Notes under the pieces: generated by a model
What the model saw: only the letters and a program-made list of their open reading frames with translations
The model's database searches: none
Told to the model about the DNA's origin: nothing
Shown here: positions 55,698-64,000 of the stretch, one piece after another
Position numbering within the stretch: position 1 is the first letter of the stretch
Layout: each line of letters begins with the position of its first letter
Translations under genes and position numbers: made by a program
From: Metridium senile
Lineage: Eukaryota; Cnidaria; Anthozoa; Actiniaria; Metridiidae
Length of the DNA stretch: 64,000 bases
Assembly: GCA_949775045.1 (NCBI GenBank)
Contig: OX459104.1
Location: forward strand, 13,129,655 to 13,193,654
Reading direction: 5' to 3'

Positions 55698-58655
55698 ATG
55701 GCGGATAGATTCACACCACCAACCATGGACTGGTCGAGTCCGGGCGATATCCACAAGAGATATAAACTTTTCAAGCAAAAATGTCAACTGATATTCGATG
55801 GACCATTGGAAAAATCAGCAGAGCAGAAAAAAGTAAGATTTTTATTGTTATGGATCGGCGATAAAGGTCTTGAAATATACAACACAGCAACGTGGGCCAA
55901 CGACGGCGACAAGTTAAAGTTAGACCCTGTATTCCAACATTTAGAAGCTTATACCAAGCCAAAAAGCAATCACATCTTAGCACGATTTCAACTTCGATGT
56001 CTCAAGCAAGGAGATATGCTATTAGAAGAATTTGTAACGAAAGCACGAAGCCTTATTGACGACGGCGGATACGATCAACAGTTCAAAGACGAGACATTAC
56101 GCGACACTCTGGTATTTGGAATTAAATCTGACAAAGCACGAAAGGACGCCATATCTCTCGGAAATAAGCTAACATTTCAACAAGTCTACGACCTTGCCAA
56201 AACAGAAGAGAGCACCAGAGCTCACATGAAAATTATCACTCAAGGCAGTGAAATTGACAACAAAGAAACACACTCCATTCGAAGCAAAATGCCAAGTTCA
56301 AAACCACAGGAACCCCACAAACGGCGGGAAAACGGAAATCGATACTCAAAAGGCACTTTCAATCCTAAACCAAGCAAATTCGACTTCAAGTTCAATGGAT
56401 GCTTTCGATGTGGTGGAGACCATGAAAAACAAGCAGCCTGTCCGGCTATAAGTGCAACATGCAAATTCTGTAAAAAGAAAGGACACTTTCTTAAAGTTTG
56501 TATGAAGAGGAAAGTTAAACAACTACATGAGATAGTGGACGACCCAAGCTACGAAGGTCAAGACATACACATACAGCATGACGACACTACAGAGTACCCT
56601 AGTAACGCCTACACTTACGAAGAAGAAGGTTCCAGCGACACTGAGCCAATTACCGTCATATTAGGATCTATCTCAACCGAGAACACTATACACAACATAG
56701 ACAGCCACAAGAGCAGGATCTACAAACGCGTCAAACTCAATGACAAATGTGATGTTAACATGAAAATAGACACTGGAGCCGTCACCTGTATACTAACGAC
56801 CGACGACCTTCAGATACTACCAATCTCAATCAACTTAGAACCATCAGACAGCATCTTGAGAGGCTACGGAGGATCCAAGATTCAAAACCTGGGAACCACA
56901 AAGCTAAAAGTCACATACAACAAGAAGTCCATCGAAGCAAAATTCAACGTAGTTGATGCACCAGGTAGTCCCTCGATGATCGGTTGCAAGCAAGCGCAGG
57001 ACCTTGGAATAGTAACCGTGAACGTCGACGAACTCAACTCTATCAACGAGCAACGCACAGAACCATCAAGAGCACAACAAGCCGCGCAAAGGGGCGAACT
57101 TTCTAAATCAATTGTTAAGGATGACTTTAAAGATTGTTTTGATAAAGTAGGACGATTCCCAGGAGAACAATACCACATCCAGTTAGTTGACGACCCAAAA
57201 CCAGTCGTGCACCCACCACGCACAGTCCCAGTACACATCTTACCACTCTACAAAACAGAACTAGACAAGATGATCGACGATGATATCATTACAGAGGTCA
57301 CCGAACCAACGGAATGGGTCAACTCAATAGTCTGCAACGTAAACAAGACCGAAGATGGAAAGCAAAAAGTGAGACTATGCCTTGACCCCAAGGACTTAAA
57401 CAAGAACATACGACGTGAACATTGCTATAGCAGGACAATAGACGAGATACTACCGCACCTACACGGAAAGGAATTCTTCTCAATAGCTGACACAAAGAAA
57501 GGTTACTGGCACGTTGAACTAGACCACGCATCAAGTCTTCTATGTACCTTCAACACGCCGTTCGGCAGGTACAGATTCAAACGCTTACCCTTTGGAGTGA
57601 GCGTATCTCAAGACATCTTCCAACGCAAACTAGACGAAGTATACAAAGACATACCAAACGTCACCGGAATCGCAGGTGACATCATCATCGCAGGATCGAC
57701 GCAGCAAGACCACGATCAGGCATTTATGAAAATGCTCGAAACAACAAGGAAGAACAATGTAAGCCTAAATTCAGAAAAACTTCAGTTCAAACAGCAAAGC
57801 GTAAACTTCTACGGACATACACTAACGTCAGAAGGAATCAAGCCATCAGGCAGTAAACTAGAGGCGATTAAGAACATTCAAGCACCCACCAACGCCAAGG
57901 AACTTTTAAGCACTCTCGGGTTAATCACTTACCTCAACAGGTATTCAACGAAGCTCGCACAACTGACGGCACCTCTAAGAGAGCTAACAAAGAAAAATAC
58001 ACACTTCAGATGGGAACAACGTCACCAGGACGCACTCGACAAGATAAAAGAAGAAATCTGTTCAGCACCAGTATTGTCCTATTACGACCCAGAACCAAAC
58101 ACAACCACTGTCCTCCAATCTGACGCAAGCCAGGAAGGACTAGGCGCGTGGATTCGACAAATCGATTCAGAAGGTAACGAAAGAATCATCGCGATGTCAT
58201 CCAGATCACTTACAGAAACAGAAAAGAGATATTCAAACATCGAGCGTGAATGCTTAGCTGTGACGTATGGTCTTGAGAAGTTCGAATACTACTTACTGGG
58301 ACGGACAACAATCGTAGAAACTGACCACTCACCCCTTGAACAGATCTTCAAGAAGAACATTGCACAAGCCCCGGGAAGGCTCCAAAGATTACTACTAAGA
58401 TGCCTCAGATTTGACGTTAAAGTCCAATACAAGCCAGGCAAAACTATCCCAGTCGCGGACGCACTGTCAAGAGTATGCTTCGACAGGAAGACACCGCCAG
58501 ATCGTAAACAACAAAAGGAAATCCACTTCGTCACAGACACCCCTTGCCCTGTCGACGTCAACCTACTGAAATCTGCAACCGCACTAGATCCAGAGATGAT
58601 TAAGCTTAAGGATACTGTTTACAAAGGATGGCCTGCTCACAGAAAAGAATGGTAG
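55698..58655 (+). CDS. Gag-protease-RT-RNase H polyprotein of the Gypsy element
   Basis: 985 codons. Residues 1-230 are gag. Zinc knuckles start at C235 (CFRCGGDHEKQAAC, an unusual X3-H-X5 spacing) and C255 (CKFCKKKGHFLKVC). The protease DTGA is at D358. RT: LCLDPKDLNK from about 561, FSIADTKKGYWHVELD, then the catalytic box reading GIAGDIII with Gly at 660 where two adjacent Asp are required. RNase H: LQSDAS with D809, then IERECLAVTYGLEKFEYYL and TDHSPL. It ends at TAG 58653-58655, after GWPAHRKEW, where the neighbouring integrase frame begins. ATG 55698 lies 122 bases after the LTR and has no rival. The Asp-to-Gly change should abolish polymerase activity; a sequence error is the alternative. 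Confidence 0.9.
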   Translation: MADRFTPPTMDWSSPGDIHKRYKLFKQKCQLIFDGPLEKSAEQKKVRFLLLWIGDKGLEIYNTATWANDGDKLKLDPVFQHLEAYTKPKSNHILARFQLRCLKQGDMLLEEFVTKARSLIDDGGYDQQFKDETLRDTLVFGIKSDKARKDAISLGNKLTFQQVYDLAKTEESTRAHMKIITQGSEIDNKETHSIRSKMPSSKPQEPHKRRENGNRYSKGTFNPKPSKFDFKFNGCFRCGGDHEKQAACPAISATCKFCKKKGHFLKVCMKRKVKQLHEIVDDPSYEGQDIHIQHDDTTEYPSNAYTYEEEGSSDTEPITVILGSISTENTIHNIDSHKSRIYKRVKLNDKCDVNMKIDTGAVTCILTTDDLQILPISINLEPSDSILRGYGGSKIQNLGTTKLKVTYNKKSIEAKFNVVDAPGSPSMIGCKQAQDLGIVTVNVDELNSINEQRTEPSRAQQAAQRGELSKSIVKDDFKDCFDKVGRFPGEQYHIQLVDDPKPVVHPPRTVPVHILPLYKTELDKMIDDDIITEVTEPTEWVNSIVCNVNKTEDGKQKVRLCLDPKDLNKNIRREHCYSRTIDEILPHLHGKEFFSIADTKKGYWHVELDHASSLLCTFNTPFGRYRFKRLPFGVSVSQDIFQRKLDEVYKDIPNVTGIAGDIIIAGSTQQDHDQAFMKMLETTRKNNVSLNSEKLQFKQQSVNFYGHTLTSEGIKPSGSKLEAIKNIQAPTNAKELLSTLGLITYLNRYSTKLAQLTAPLRELTKKNTHFRWEQRHQDALDKIKEEICSAPVLSYYDPEPNTTTVLQSDASQEGLGAWIRQIDSEGNERIIAMSSRSLTETEKRYSNIERECLAVTYGLEKFEYYLLGRTTIVETDHSPLEQIFKKNIAQAPGRLQRLLLRCLRFDVKVQYKPGKTIPVADALSRVCFDRKTPPDRKQQKEIHFVTDTPCPVDVNLLKSATALDPEMIKLKDTVYKGWPAHRKEW

Positions 58656-59905
58656 TAGATTTCTGGAACTTTAGATGTGACCTTGTCCTAGAAGACGGAC
58701 TAATCCTTAAAGGTGACAGAATCCTTATACCAGCATCACTGAGGAAACAAGTACTAGATGCAATTCACCGAGGGCACCAAGGAGAGACGAAATGCATTTT
58801 GCTGGCCAGAGAAGCAGTGTTCTGGTCAGGGATCAATAATGACATCAGACAAATGGTAAAGGAATGTGAGGCTTGCAACAAGCACCAACCAGCCCAACCC
58901 AGATTACCAATCATGCAACCAGATCTTCCCTCTAGACCATGGGAGAAATTAGGAACTGATATCTTTGAATTCAACGGGTCAAAGTATCTTATGATTGTCG
59001 ACCACTACTCCAGATTTCCAGTGGTACGCCTCATGGCTAACATAACGGCTAACACCATTTGCAATCACTTCCAGCACGTGTTGGCAGAATATGGACTACC
59101 ATCGCACATCCACGCTGACTTTGGTACACAGTACATTAGCAAAGAGTTCCGCGAGAAATGTGAAAACAGCGGAATCAAGTTAACATTTAGTTCACCCTAC
59201 CATCACCAAGCGAACAGTGTAGCTGAAAGAGCAGTTGGAACATGTAAATCCTTATGGAGGAAAGCTAAGGACGAGAAGAAATGCCCTTACACAGCACTTT
59301 GGATGTACAGAATTACACCCCTGTCAAGTAGTATGCCATCACCATATGAGCTACTATACGGACGCAAACCCAAACTACTTATCCCAAGCAGCAACCACGC
59401 CCTACAGTCTTCACATCCAGACAACGATCAACACAAGGAAGCAAACAGACTGTCCGAAGAGAAACAAGCACTGTTCTACAACAAGAAAGTAAGTAAATCT
59501 GACAAGAGACCCTTACTCGCCAAAGAACCAGTGTATGTGTACAACACACATAAAGCAACGTGGGACAAAGGTGAAGTCTCAAGAATACCGAGTCCAATAA
59601 GTGAACCGAGGACATACATAATTGAGATGAACGGTAAACTCTACCAAAGAACCAGAGAGCATCTAAGACCAAGACCAAGCCAGCCTGATGAACCAGCAAA
59701 AAGACTTCATCTAAAGATACAACCTGCACCTAACGCACAAGAGCATCCAAACTTACTTAGCTATAGTAAACCACCGGCATCAGATCCGGTTCAAGAAATA
59801 CCGATCGCGAAGACGAGTGAAACTACAAAAGGCGGGAACGAACCCTCAATGTATACTACTAGATATGGACGTGCTATCAAATCACCTATTAGACTACGTT
59901 TGTAA
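58628..59905 (+). CDS. Integrase part of the Gypsy pol, out of frame
   Basis: 425 codons from the first ATG, overlapping the previous frame by 28 bases in the -1 frame. That ATG is probably not a real start; pol homology resumes at about residue 10. The zinc region has H47/H50 and C80/C83. The catalytic triad is D111 (LGTDIFEF), D164 (HADFGTQY, where most relatives read DNGPQ/F) and E200 (HHQANSVAERAV), a DD35E spacing. The C-terminal part has a VYVYNTHKATWDKGEV segment and a basic end, RYGRAIKSPIRLRL; no chromodomain. The frame break lies between RNase H and integrase, an unusual place for programmed shifting, so I read it as a small deletion. Confidence 0.88.
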   Translation: MACSQKRMVVDFWNFRCDLVLEDGLILKGDRILIPASLRKQVLDAIHRGHQGETKCILLAREAVFWSGINNDIRQMVKECEACNKHQPAQPRLPIMQPDLPSRPWEKLGTDIFEFNGSKYLMIVDHYSRFPVVRLMANITANTICNHFQHVLAEYGLPSHIHADFGTQYISKEFREKCENSGIKLTFSSPYHHQANSVAERAVGTCKSLWRKAKDEKKCPYTALWMYRITPLSSSMPSPYELLYGRKPKLLIPSSNHALQSSHPDNDQHKEANRLSEEKQALFYNKKVSKSDKRPLLAKEPVYVYNTHKATWDKGEVSRIPSPISEPRTYIIEMNGKLYQRTREHLRPRPSQPDEPAKRLHLKIQPAPNAQEHPNLLSYSKPPASDPVQEIPIAKTSETTKGGNEPSMYTTRYGRAIKSPIRLRL

Positions 59906-59965
59906 ATAATAGTTTAAAACAAAAAGCATGTAACCTGCATATATACGTTAACATTGACATTGAAC

Positions 59966-59978
59966 AAAAAGAGGGGGA
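59966..59978 (+). promoter_or_regulatory. Polypurine tract
   Basis: AAAAAGAGGGGGA immediately before the 3' LTR, the plus-strand primer of LTR elements. Confidence 0.85.
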
Positions 59979-60110
59979 TGTCGTAGTATGTACCCCATAT
60001 ATGGTCATAGACCAAACTTGATTGCACAATCGTACGGCTCGCGAGAGCATGATGTAGTATGATTTTTAGTTGCTTGAATAAACAGATAAAAGAACCCCTA
60101 AACTTTGACA
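59979..60110 (+). repeat. 3' LTR
   Basis: 132 bases, identical to the 5' LTR except T for C in GATTT(T/C)TAGTTG. Confidence 0.92.
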
Positions 60111-60604
60111 CACACTATCGTTTGGGAATGGTATTTTCCATCAAAAACATTTCTGAACACTTTTTTGTCTGAACAAAACTATTGACTGAAGTGACAGTTG
60201 AAAATTTGAGAAAAAGATGAAAAAGTGCATAGAATGAAAACGATAACCAACCTAAGAAAAGGCAGTGAGATTTATTACAATTTTTTACTTACATTAAATC
60301 AATTCCCATTCATGAATTGTCAATTAACATGCTTTTATGGGACTTTTTTCAATGAGAAATCTCCGCCCCTCGATCGTGTAAATGACAAACTTTCCTTTTG
60401 TGCGTTGCGTTACATGATGGCGTCATCTACATCGATAGCCAATGAGGTTTTTGACATTATATCAATCAAAAAGAGAGCGAGAAATATCTTACATTTTACT
60501 GGCTTTTCCAGGGATTTGTTTTGATTCTCTCTCCGCGCGCTGAATCTTCGAAAGGTTATATTTTTCGATTAAAGATACTATAGAAATTACAATAAACAGT
60601 TAAC

Positions 60605-61240
60605 AGTTTTTTTATATATTTTATTGATTTTTTGATAGTTTTTTTTACACTTACATAAACACAATTACAAAAGACTGAAAAAGTATAACGATATACAACA
60701 CTATACTAATAATACATAAATTAAATATAACGTTTTTTGGCTTCGTTATTAATTTATATTGACTAAATTATGAATTAAGCTTTGGATTTTCTCATATTTT
60801 TTCAAATGAGTGTATAGCTTGTTGCTATTTTTTGCAATGATGTATTCCATAGTCTATTAGATTTATTTGATGATATTTAATGACAGGAAGTAACTGTTTT
60901 TGTTTGCAATTATAAAGTACATATTTGTATAGTAAAAATAAGAAACATTCCATAGTGTCTTCAGAACTCCCTATTAGAACATTTTTAAAACTTAGCTCTG
61001 GCATTAACTTTACATTTGCGCTGCTTAGCCATTGGTCAATGTTAAAGTATAGGTCCTTTGATTTTACACATTCGACAAAAAATGTTCCATAGATTCGTTT
61101 GATGTTTTACAAAATGTGCATAAAGGCGAGTCCACTATTTTAAATTTATATAACTTCATGTTTAAGCATAAACAGTTATTCAGTATCTTATATTGGAATT
61201 CTCTTAATCTCAAATTATTTGTAAAGCTATACACTCTTTG
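60605..61240 (-). pseudogene. LINE reverse-transcriptase 3' end (Tx1/L1-like), copy 2
   Basis: The minus strand gives LREFQYKILNNCLCLNMKLY, DSPLCTFCKTSNESMEHF with the Cys missing in the 13.6-kb copy, then a frame break at about 61083. The downstream part (61080-60770) follows the 14-kb copy in sequence. 5'-truncated; head displaced by the SINE insertion. Confidence 0.75.
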
Positions 61241-61242
61241 AG

Positions 61243-61928
61243 AGAGGCGTGATGGTCTAGTGGTCAGTGGATCGGATTCTGGGCCTACTGGTCTGGCTTC
61301 GATTCCCGGCATAAAAGCGGTAGATAATTTTATCAGATTTTACAAAGACATGTATAGAGGATCAAAGTTCTTTTCGAATTATAAAATTCTCGGTAAGGAT
61401 TTGTCAATTTACCTAACTGGAAATATATTGTATGACATTAAAGCATTTGATTTTTACCAAACATAGCTTTATTAATTGAATAGAAACCTTTATTTTCGAT
61501 AGTTGACGGTTTTCTTTTTTCTTCCCATACATGCTCTGTATTCAGGAATTTTCAGATTGTAAAGTTGCAAGAAAAAACACGAAAAGTGTGATATTCATAG
61601 CATCATTTTTCAAAATCAAAGCTTGTTACCTCATTCATACCTCATTGTGTCTCGTCTTCTCGGATAAGGACGTAAAGCCGGAGGTCCCATCTGCTTTCAC
61701 TCTAATCTTATATAAGGTGGACGTTAAAGATCCTGTTGTGCTATGTTCGCAAAGAGTAGGGGATTGTCTCCCGGTACAACAGTCAGGCCTCGGAGGCATT
61801 AACTAACAACATTTATGATTGTAAACTGCTGGTTTACAGCAGTCCGATAAGTCCTCCATATACACATTAGTAGATTGTAAAGCGCTATGAGCTATTCTAG
61901 AGATATAGCGCTATATATAAATGAGGCA

Positions 61929-62014
<86 letters not shown>

Positions 62015-62196
62015 TTATTATTCTTATTATTCTTATTATTCTTATTATTCTTATTCTTATTCTTATTCTTATTCTTATTCTTATTCTTATTCTTATTCTT
62101 ATTCTTATTATTCTTATTATTCTTATTCTTCTTATTCTTCTTATTCTTCTTATTCTTCTTCTTCTTCTTCTTCTTCTTCTTCTTCTTCTTCTTCTT

Positions 62197-62227
<31 letters not shown>

Positions 62228-62230
62228 TTA
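61243..62230 (+). mobile_element. tRNA-headed SINE (or composite) with long microsatellite tail
   Basis: The head 61245-61312 has TGGTCTAGTGG (A-box-like) and GGCTTCGATTCCCGG (B-box-like). The 3' part reads GTAAAGCGCTATGAGC ... TATAGCGCTATATATAAATG before the ATT tail, a hairpin-bearing tail type I know from invertebrate SINEs/LINEs. The insertion splits TCTTTGATAGACTG with a TTTGA duplication at each side. At ~680 bases before the tail it is long for a SINE and may be compound. Confidence 0.6.
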
Positions 62231-62234
62231 TTAT
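61930..62234 (+). repeat. Graded microsatellite: ATT to ATTCTT to TTC
   Basis: About 90 bases of pure ATT, then ATTATTCTT, ATTCTT, ATTCTTCTT and pure CTT blocks in order, then ATT again. The three-base period leaves frames of poly-Ile/Tyr/Ser/Asn/Lys/Arg on both strands; these are not genes. Confidence 0.97.
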
Positions 62235-62564
62235 TTGATAGACTGATACCCACTCAATGTCCTTATTGCCCAGAGGCTCGGCAAAATACGTAAGCAACTC
62301 GTAAAATATCAACCCGTAATACCCAAGAAAATACTTTTTAGTAGTTTTTAAAATGTTTTTCAAATGTTTTACACAAAGTTTTTCATAATAAAATACCTTG
62401 TTTTAAAATCCTTGTCTTTTCAAATCGATCTTGTGTTGGTAGAACTTATTCTTGAGGCTTTTAATTCCATTTCAAAATAACTTTTTTTTTTGTTTTGAAC
62501 TGATTTGCCATGACTTCTTTTTAGTAAATCTAATACGATTAAAAGGGTTTTTTTTACAATGAAA

Positions 62565-63055
62565 TATTTAGAATTTCCTTTTTTCCTTTTAATACATAGT
62601 TACCATCCTATTGAGGTCAAGTTCAAATAATATTTTTGTCAATTTGAAGCTCAAAATCTTCATTGTTCTCAGTGTTTTGTCTTGTGTTTGAAGCAAATTT
62701 GAAGCAAAAAGGTGCCTTGGCACAAAAAATAGAAACTTGTCACGTTAGGGTGTCGTGACACAAAGTCACGTTTGTCACAAATGAAATCTAAAAATTAATC
62801 TTTCAGAAACGCGTGGAAAAAAACCACTTTTTTTTTCGCTAGAAACGCTATAGTGATATCGATGTTTTTAAGTTGATTTTTTAAAAATAAAATTGTTTGG
62901 GTTGGATATTTAGTCAACAATTCGTTATACATAAAAAGTATATTTTTCATAATCTTTAGCAAAAAGCTTGAAAAATATAGTTGACTTATAGTCGAAAATA
63001 TAAATATCCCGGATTAATATTTCGAACAAATACGCCTACGTCATCATGTAAAGCT
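62565..63055. other. No recognisable feature
   Basis: AT-rich; GTCACGTTAGGGTGTCGTGACACAAAGTCACG near 62738-62770 carries short GTCACG/CGTGAC inverted words. Confidence 0.35.
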
Positions 63056-63057
63056 TT

Positions 63058-63180
63058 TATACATACATACATACATACATACATTTTTATTCTCGTTTTA
63101 TGACCAGTGCACAAAAACTATTTACATGCACATATTGATGTTGTAAAGAAAAATTAAACTTGGAGCTCCGCTATTAGGTA
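63058..63180 (-). mobile_element. 5'-end fragment of the composite element
   Basis: The reverse complement of 63120-63180 matches 13449-13505 (terminal GGAGCTCCGCTATTA, then CAACATCAATATGTGCATGT). A (TACA)n run at 63059-63083 borders it. Confidence 0.65.
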
Positions 63181-63361
63181 TTACGTAATGTGTATATTAG
63201 TTTATGATAGTTACTGTTTTACATGATTGCCGTGTTGGAATCAAAAGTTTGGAATTGAAAGAAACTTGGTTCAATTTCGTTTTGAAGCTAGTCTGTAACC
63301 ACTTCCTGTGGTAGATTGATCCATAGTTTTGCAGCACTAAAGCAATGTCTTATAAGACCTT

Positions 63362-63915
63362 TAAAGAAGCAATTAACTCTACAGTGTAATTTACTGGGGT
63401 TAGTGCTGATCATGTACGTCAACAGAAGGACAAAGGGACAGCGAGCCAGTACGTACATGTACCTTCATTATCTGTATCTGAAAGTCTATTAGAGAAGCAA
63501 TTAACTCTACAATGTAATTTACTGGAGTAATTGCTGATCATGTACGTCAACGGCAGGACAGAGAGGCAGGCAGCCAGTAAATGTACCTTCATTATCTATA
63601 TCTGAAAGTCTATTAAAGAAGCAATTAACTCTACAGTGTAATTTACTGGGGTTAGTGCTGATCGTGTACGTCAACAGAAGGACGTAGAGGCAGACAGCAA
63701 ATGTACCTTCTTTATCTATATCTGAAAGTCCATTACAGAATCAATTAACTCTATAGTGTAATTAACTGGGGTTAGATCATGGACATCAACAGAAGGACAG
63801 AGAAAAAATGAGCCAGTACATGCAACTTCATTATCTGTCTCTTAAGTCCATTAGAGAAGTAATTTTGATTACAGTTAAAACTGTAAAGTGCATGTAATTT
63901 ACTGGGGTTCGATCA
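63362..63915 (+). repeat. Minisatellite, ~118-129 bp, about 4.5 copies
   Basis: AAGCAATTAACTCTACAGTG starts units at about 63366, 63495, 63619, 63737 (AATCAATTAACTC) and a degenerate fifth. Each contains AATTTACTGGGGTTAG and GTACGTCAACAGAAGGAC. Confidence 0.85.
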
Positions 63916-64000
63916 TGAATGAAGACGTTTTTTTAATACGCACTCATTTGAAACAGGTGCTCCGTTTTAAAATTGTTTCTAAAACGTCTTTATTCATGAT
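63910..64000. repeat. Hairpin at the window edge
   Basis: ATCATGAATGAAGACGTTTT near 63912 pairs with AAAACGTCTTTATTCATGAT, which ends the window. The element may extend beyond. Confidence 0.6.

Larger units (their letters stand above)
55444..60110 (+). mobile_element. Ty3/Gypsy LTR retrotransposon, full-length, 4.67 kb
   Basis: LTRs of 132 bases (TGTCGTAG...TTTGACA) differ at one position that I can see; the flanking 5-bp duplication is CACAC. Order: LTR, primer site, gag with two zinc knuckles, protease, RT, RNase H, integrase, polypurine tract, LTR. RT before integrase is the Ty3/Gypsy order; no chromodomain and short LTRs fit a Mag-like lineage (inference). Two lesions, a changed RT catalytic box and a frameshift before the integrase, mean this copy is probably not autonomous despite its youth. 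No envelope-like gene is seen. Confidence 0.92.
55135..62560 (-). mobile_element. Reverse-oriented composite/LINE repeat with two nested insertions
   Basis: Minus-strand blocks 62330-62240, 61240-60111 and 55438-55135 together match 13540-15190 in order. The interruptions are a SINE (61243-62230) and the Gypsy element (55444-60110). 62560-62340 repeats the 55300-55140 block, so a second partial copy is joined at that side. It is a three-layer nest. Confidence 0.65.

Noticed and set aside
58628..58655. Programmed -1 frameshift between RNase H and integrase
   Set aside because: The place is unusual, I see no clear slippery heptamer, and homology also has a short gap here; a small deletion is simpler.
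61887..62363. Poly-Ile, -Tyr/Ser, -Asn/Lys and -Arg frames
   Set aside because: All are translations of one trinucleotide microsatellite on the two strands.

Overview
The window is AT-rich, intron-bearing eukaryotic DNA crowded with transposons. The best-supported host genes are a SABATH-type carboxyl methyltransferase split into four visible exons and an alpha-tubulin 3' exon. The repeat types (Ty3/Gypsy, Tx1/L1-like and CR1/L2-like LINEs, a tRNA-headed SINE, TTAA-, TTA- and 8-bp-TSD DNA elements, CpG-looped palindromes) suggest an early-branching marine animal, most probably a cnidarian. That placement is inference. I see nothing prokaryotic and no CRISPR array.

Layout. 1-2.9 kb: a fold-back element with long inverted arms. 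4.1-9.3 kb and 13.46-16.53 kb: two copies of a composite element ending in GGAGCTCCGCTATTA. The first is interrupted by a 3.4-kb non-autonomous transposon (4582-7967); the second carries a LINE 3' end. 19.2 kb: a dimeric 39-bp minisatellite open on both strands. 21.8-26.8 kb (+): the methyltransferase gene. Its first intron begins with a 250-bp GTGGC/GGCGT array and holds an LTR-element remnant, and the exon for the middle of the protein is not visible. 27-34 kb: palindromes, MITEs, a 33-bp minisatellite and a TTA-flanked element containing a LINE piece. 35.6-36.0 kb (-): a frameshifted alpha-tubulin end. 37.0-37.9 kb: a hAT-like element with an exact 8-bp target duplication. 38.7-45.3 kb (-): a possible two-exon secreted-peptide gene whose intron holds a 3.25-kb TTAA-flanked element and a CR1/L2-like LINE.

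46.5-51.9 kb is a mosaic duplication. Its left part copies pieces of that intron; its right part copies the last two methyltransferase exons and 2 kb beyond, at about 1% divergence. The two parts meet at a TTAA. 52.5-53.3 kb: a TIR element with a 7-bp duplication, related in rearranged form to 28.9-29.6 kb. 55.1-62.6 kb: a third, reverse-oriented copy of the composite/LINE repeat, containing a nearly intact Ty3/Gypsy element (55444-60110; 132-bp LTRs, one mismatch, 5-bp TSD, tRNA-Leu-type primer site) and a tRNA-headed SINE with a 300-bp microsatellite tail. 63.4-63.9 kb: a minisatellite of about 120 bp.

The genes do not form a pathway together. The clearest biology is an animal SABATH enzyme gene being rearranged by repeats, and a recent Gypsy insertion that already carries a changed reverse-transcriptase catalytic box and a frameshift before the integrase.
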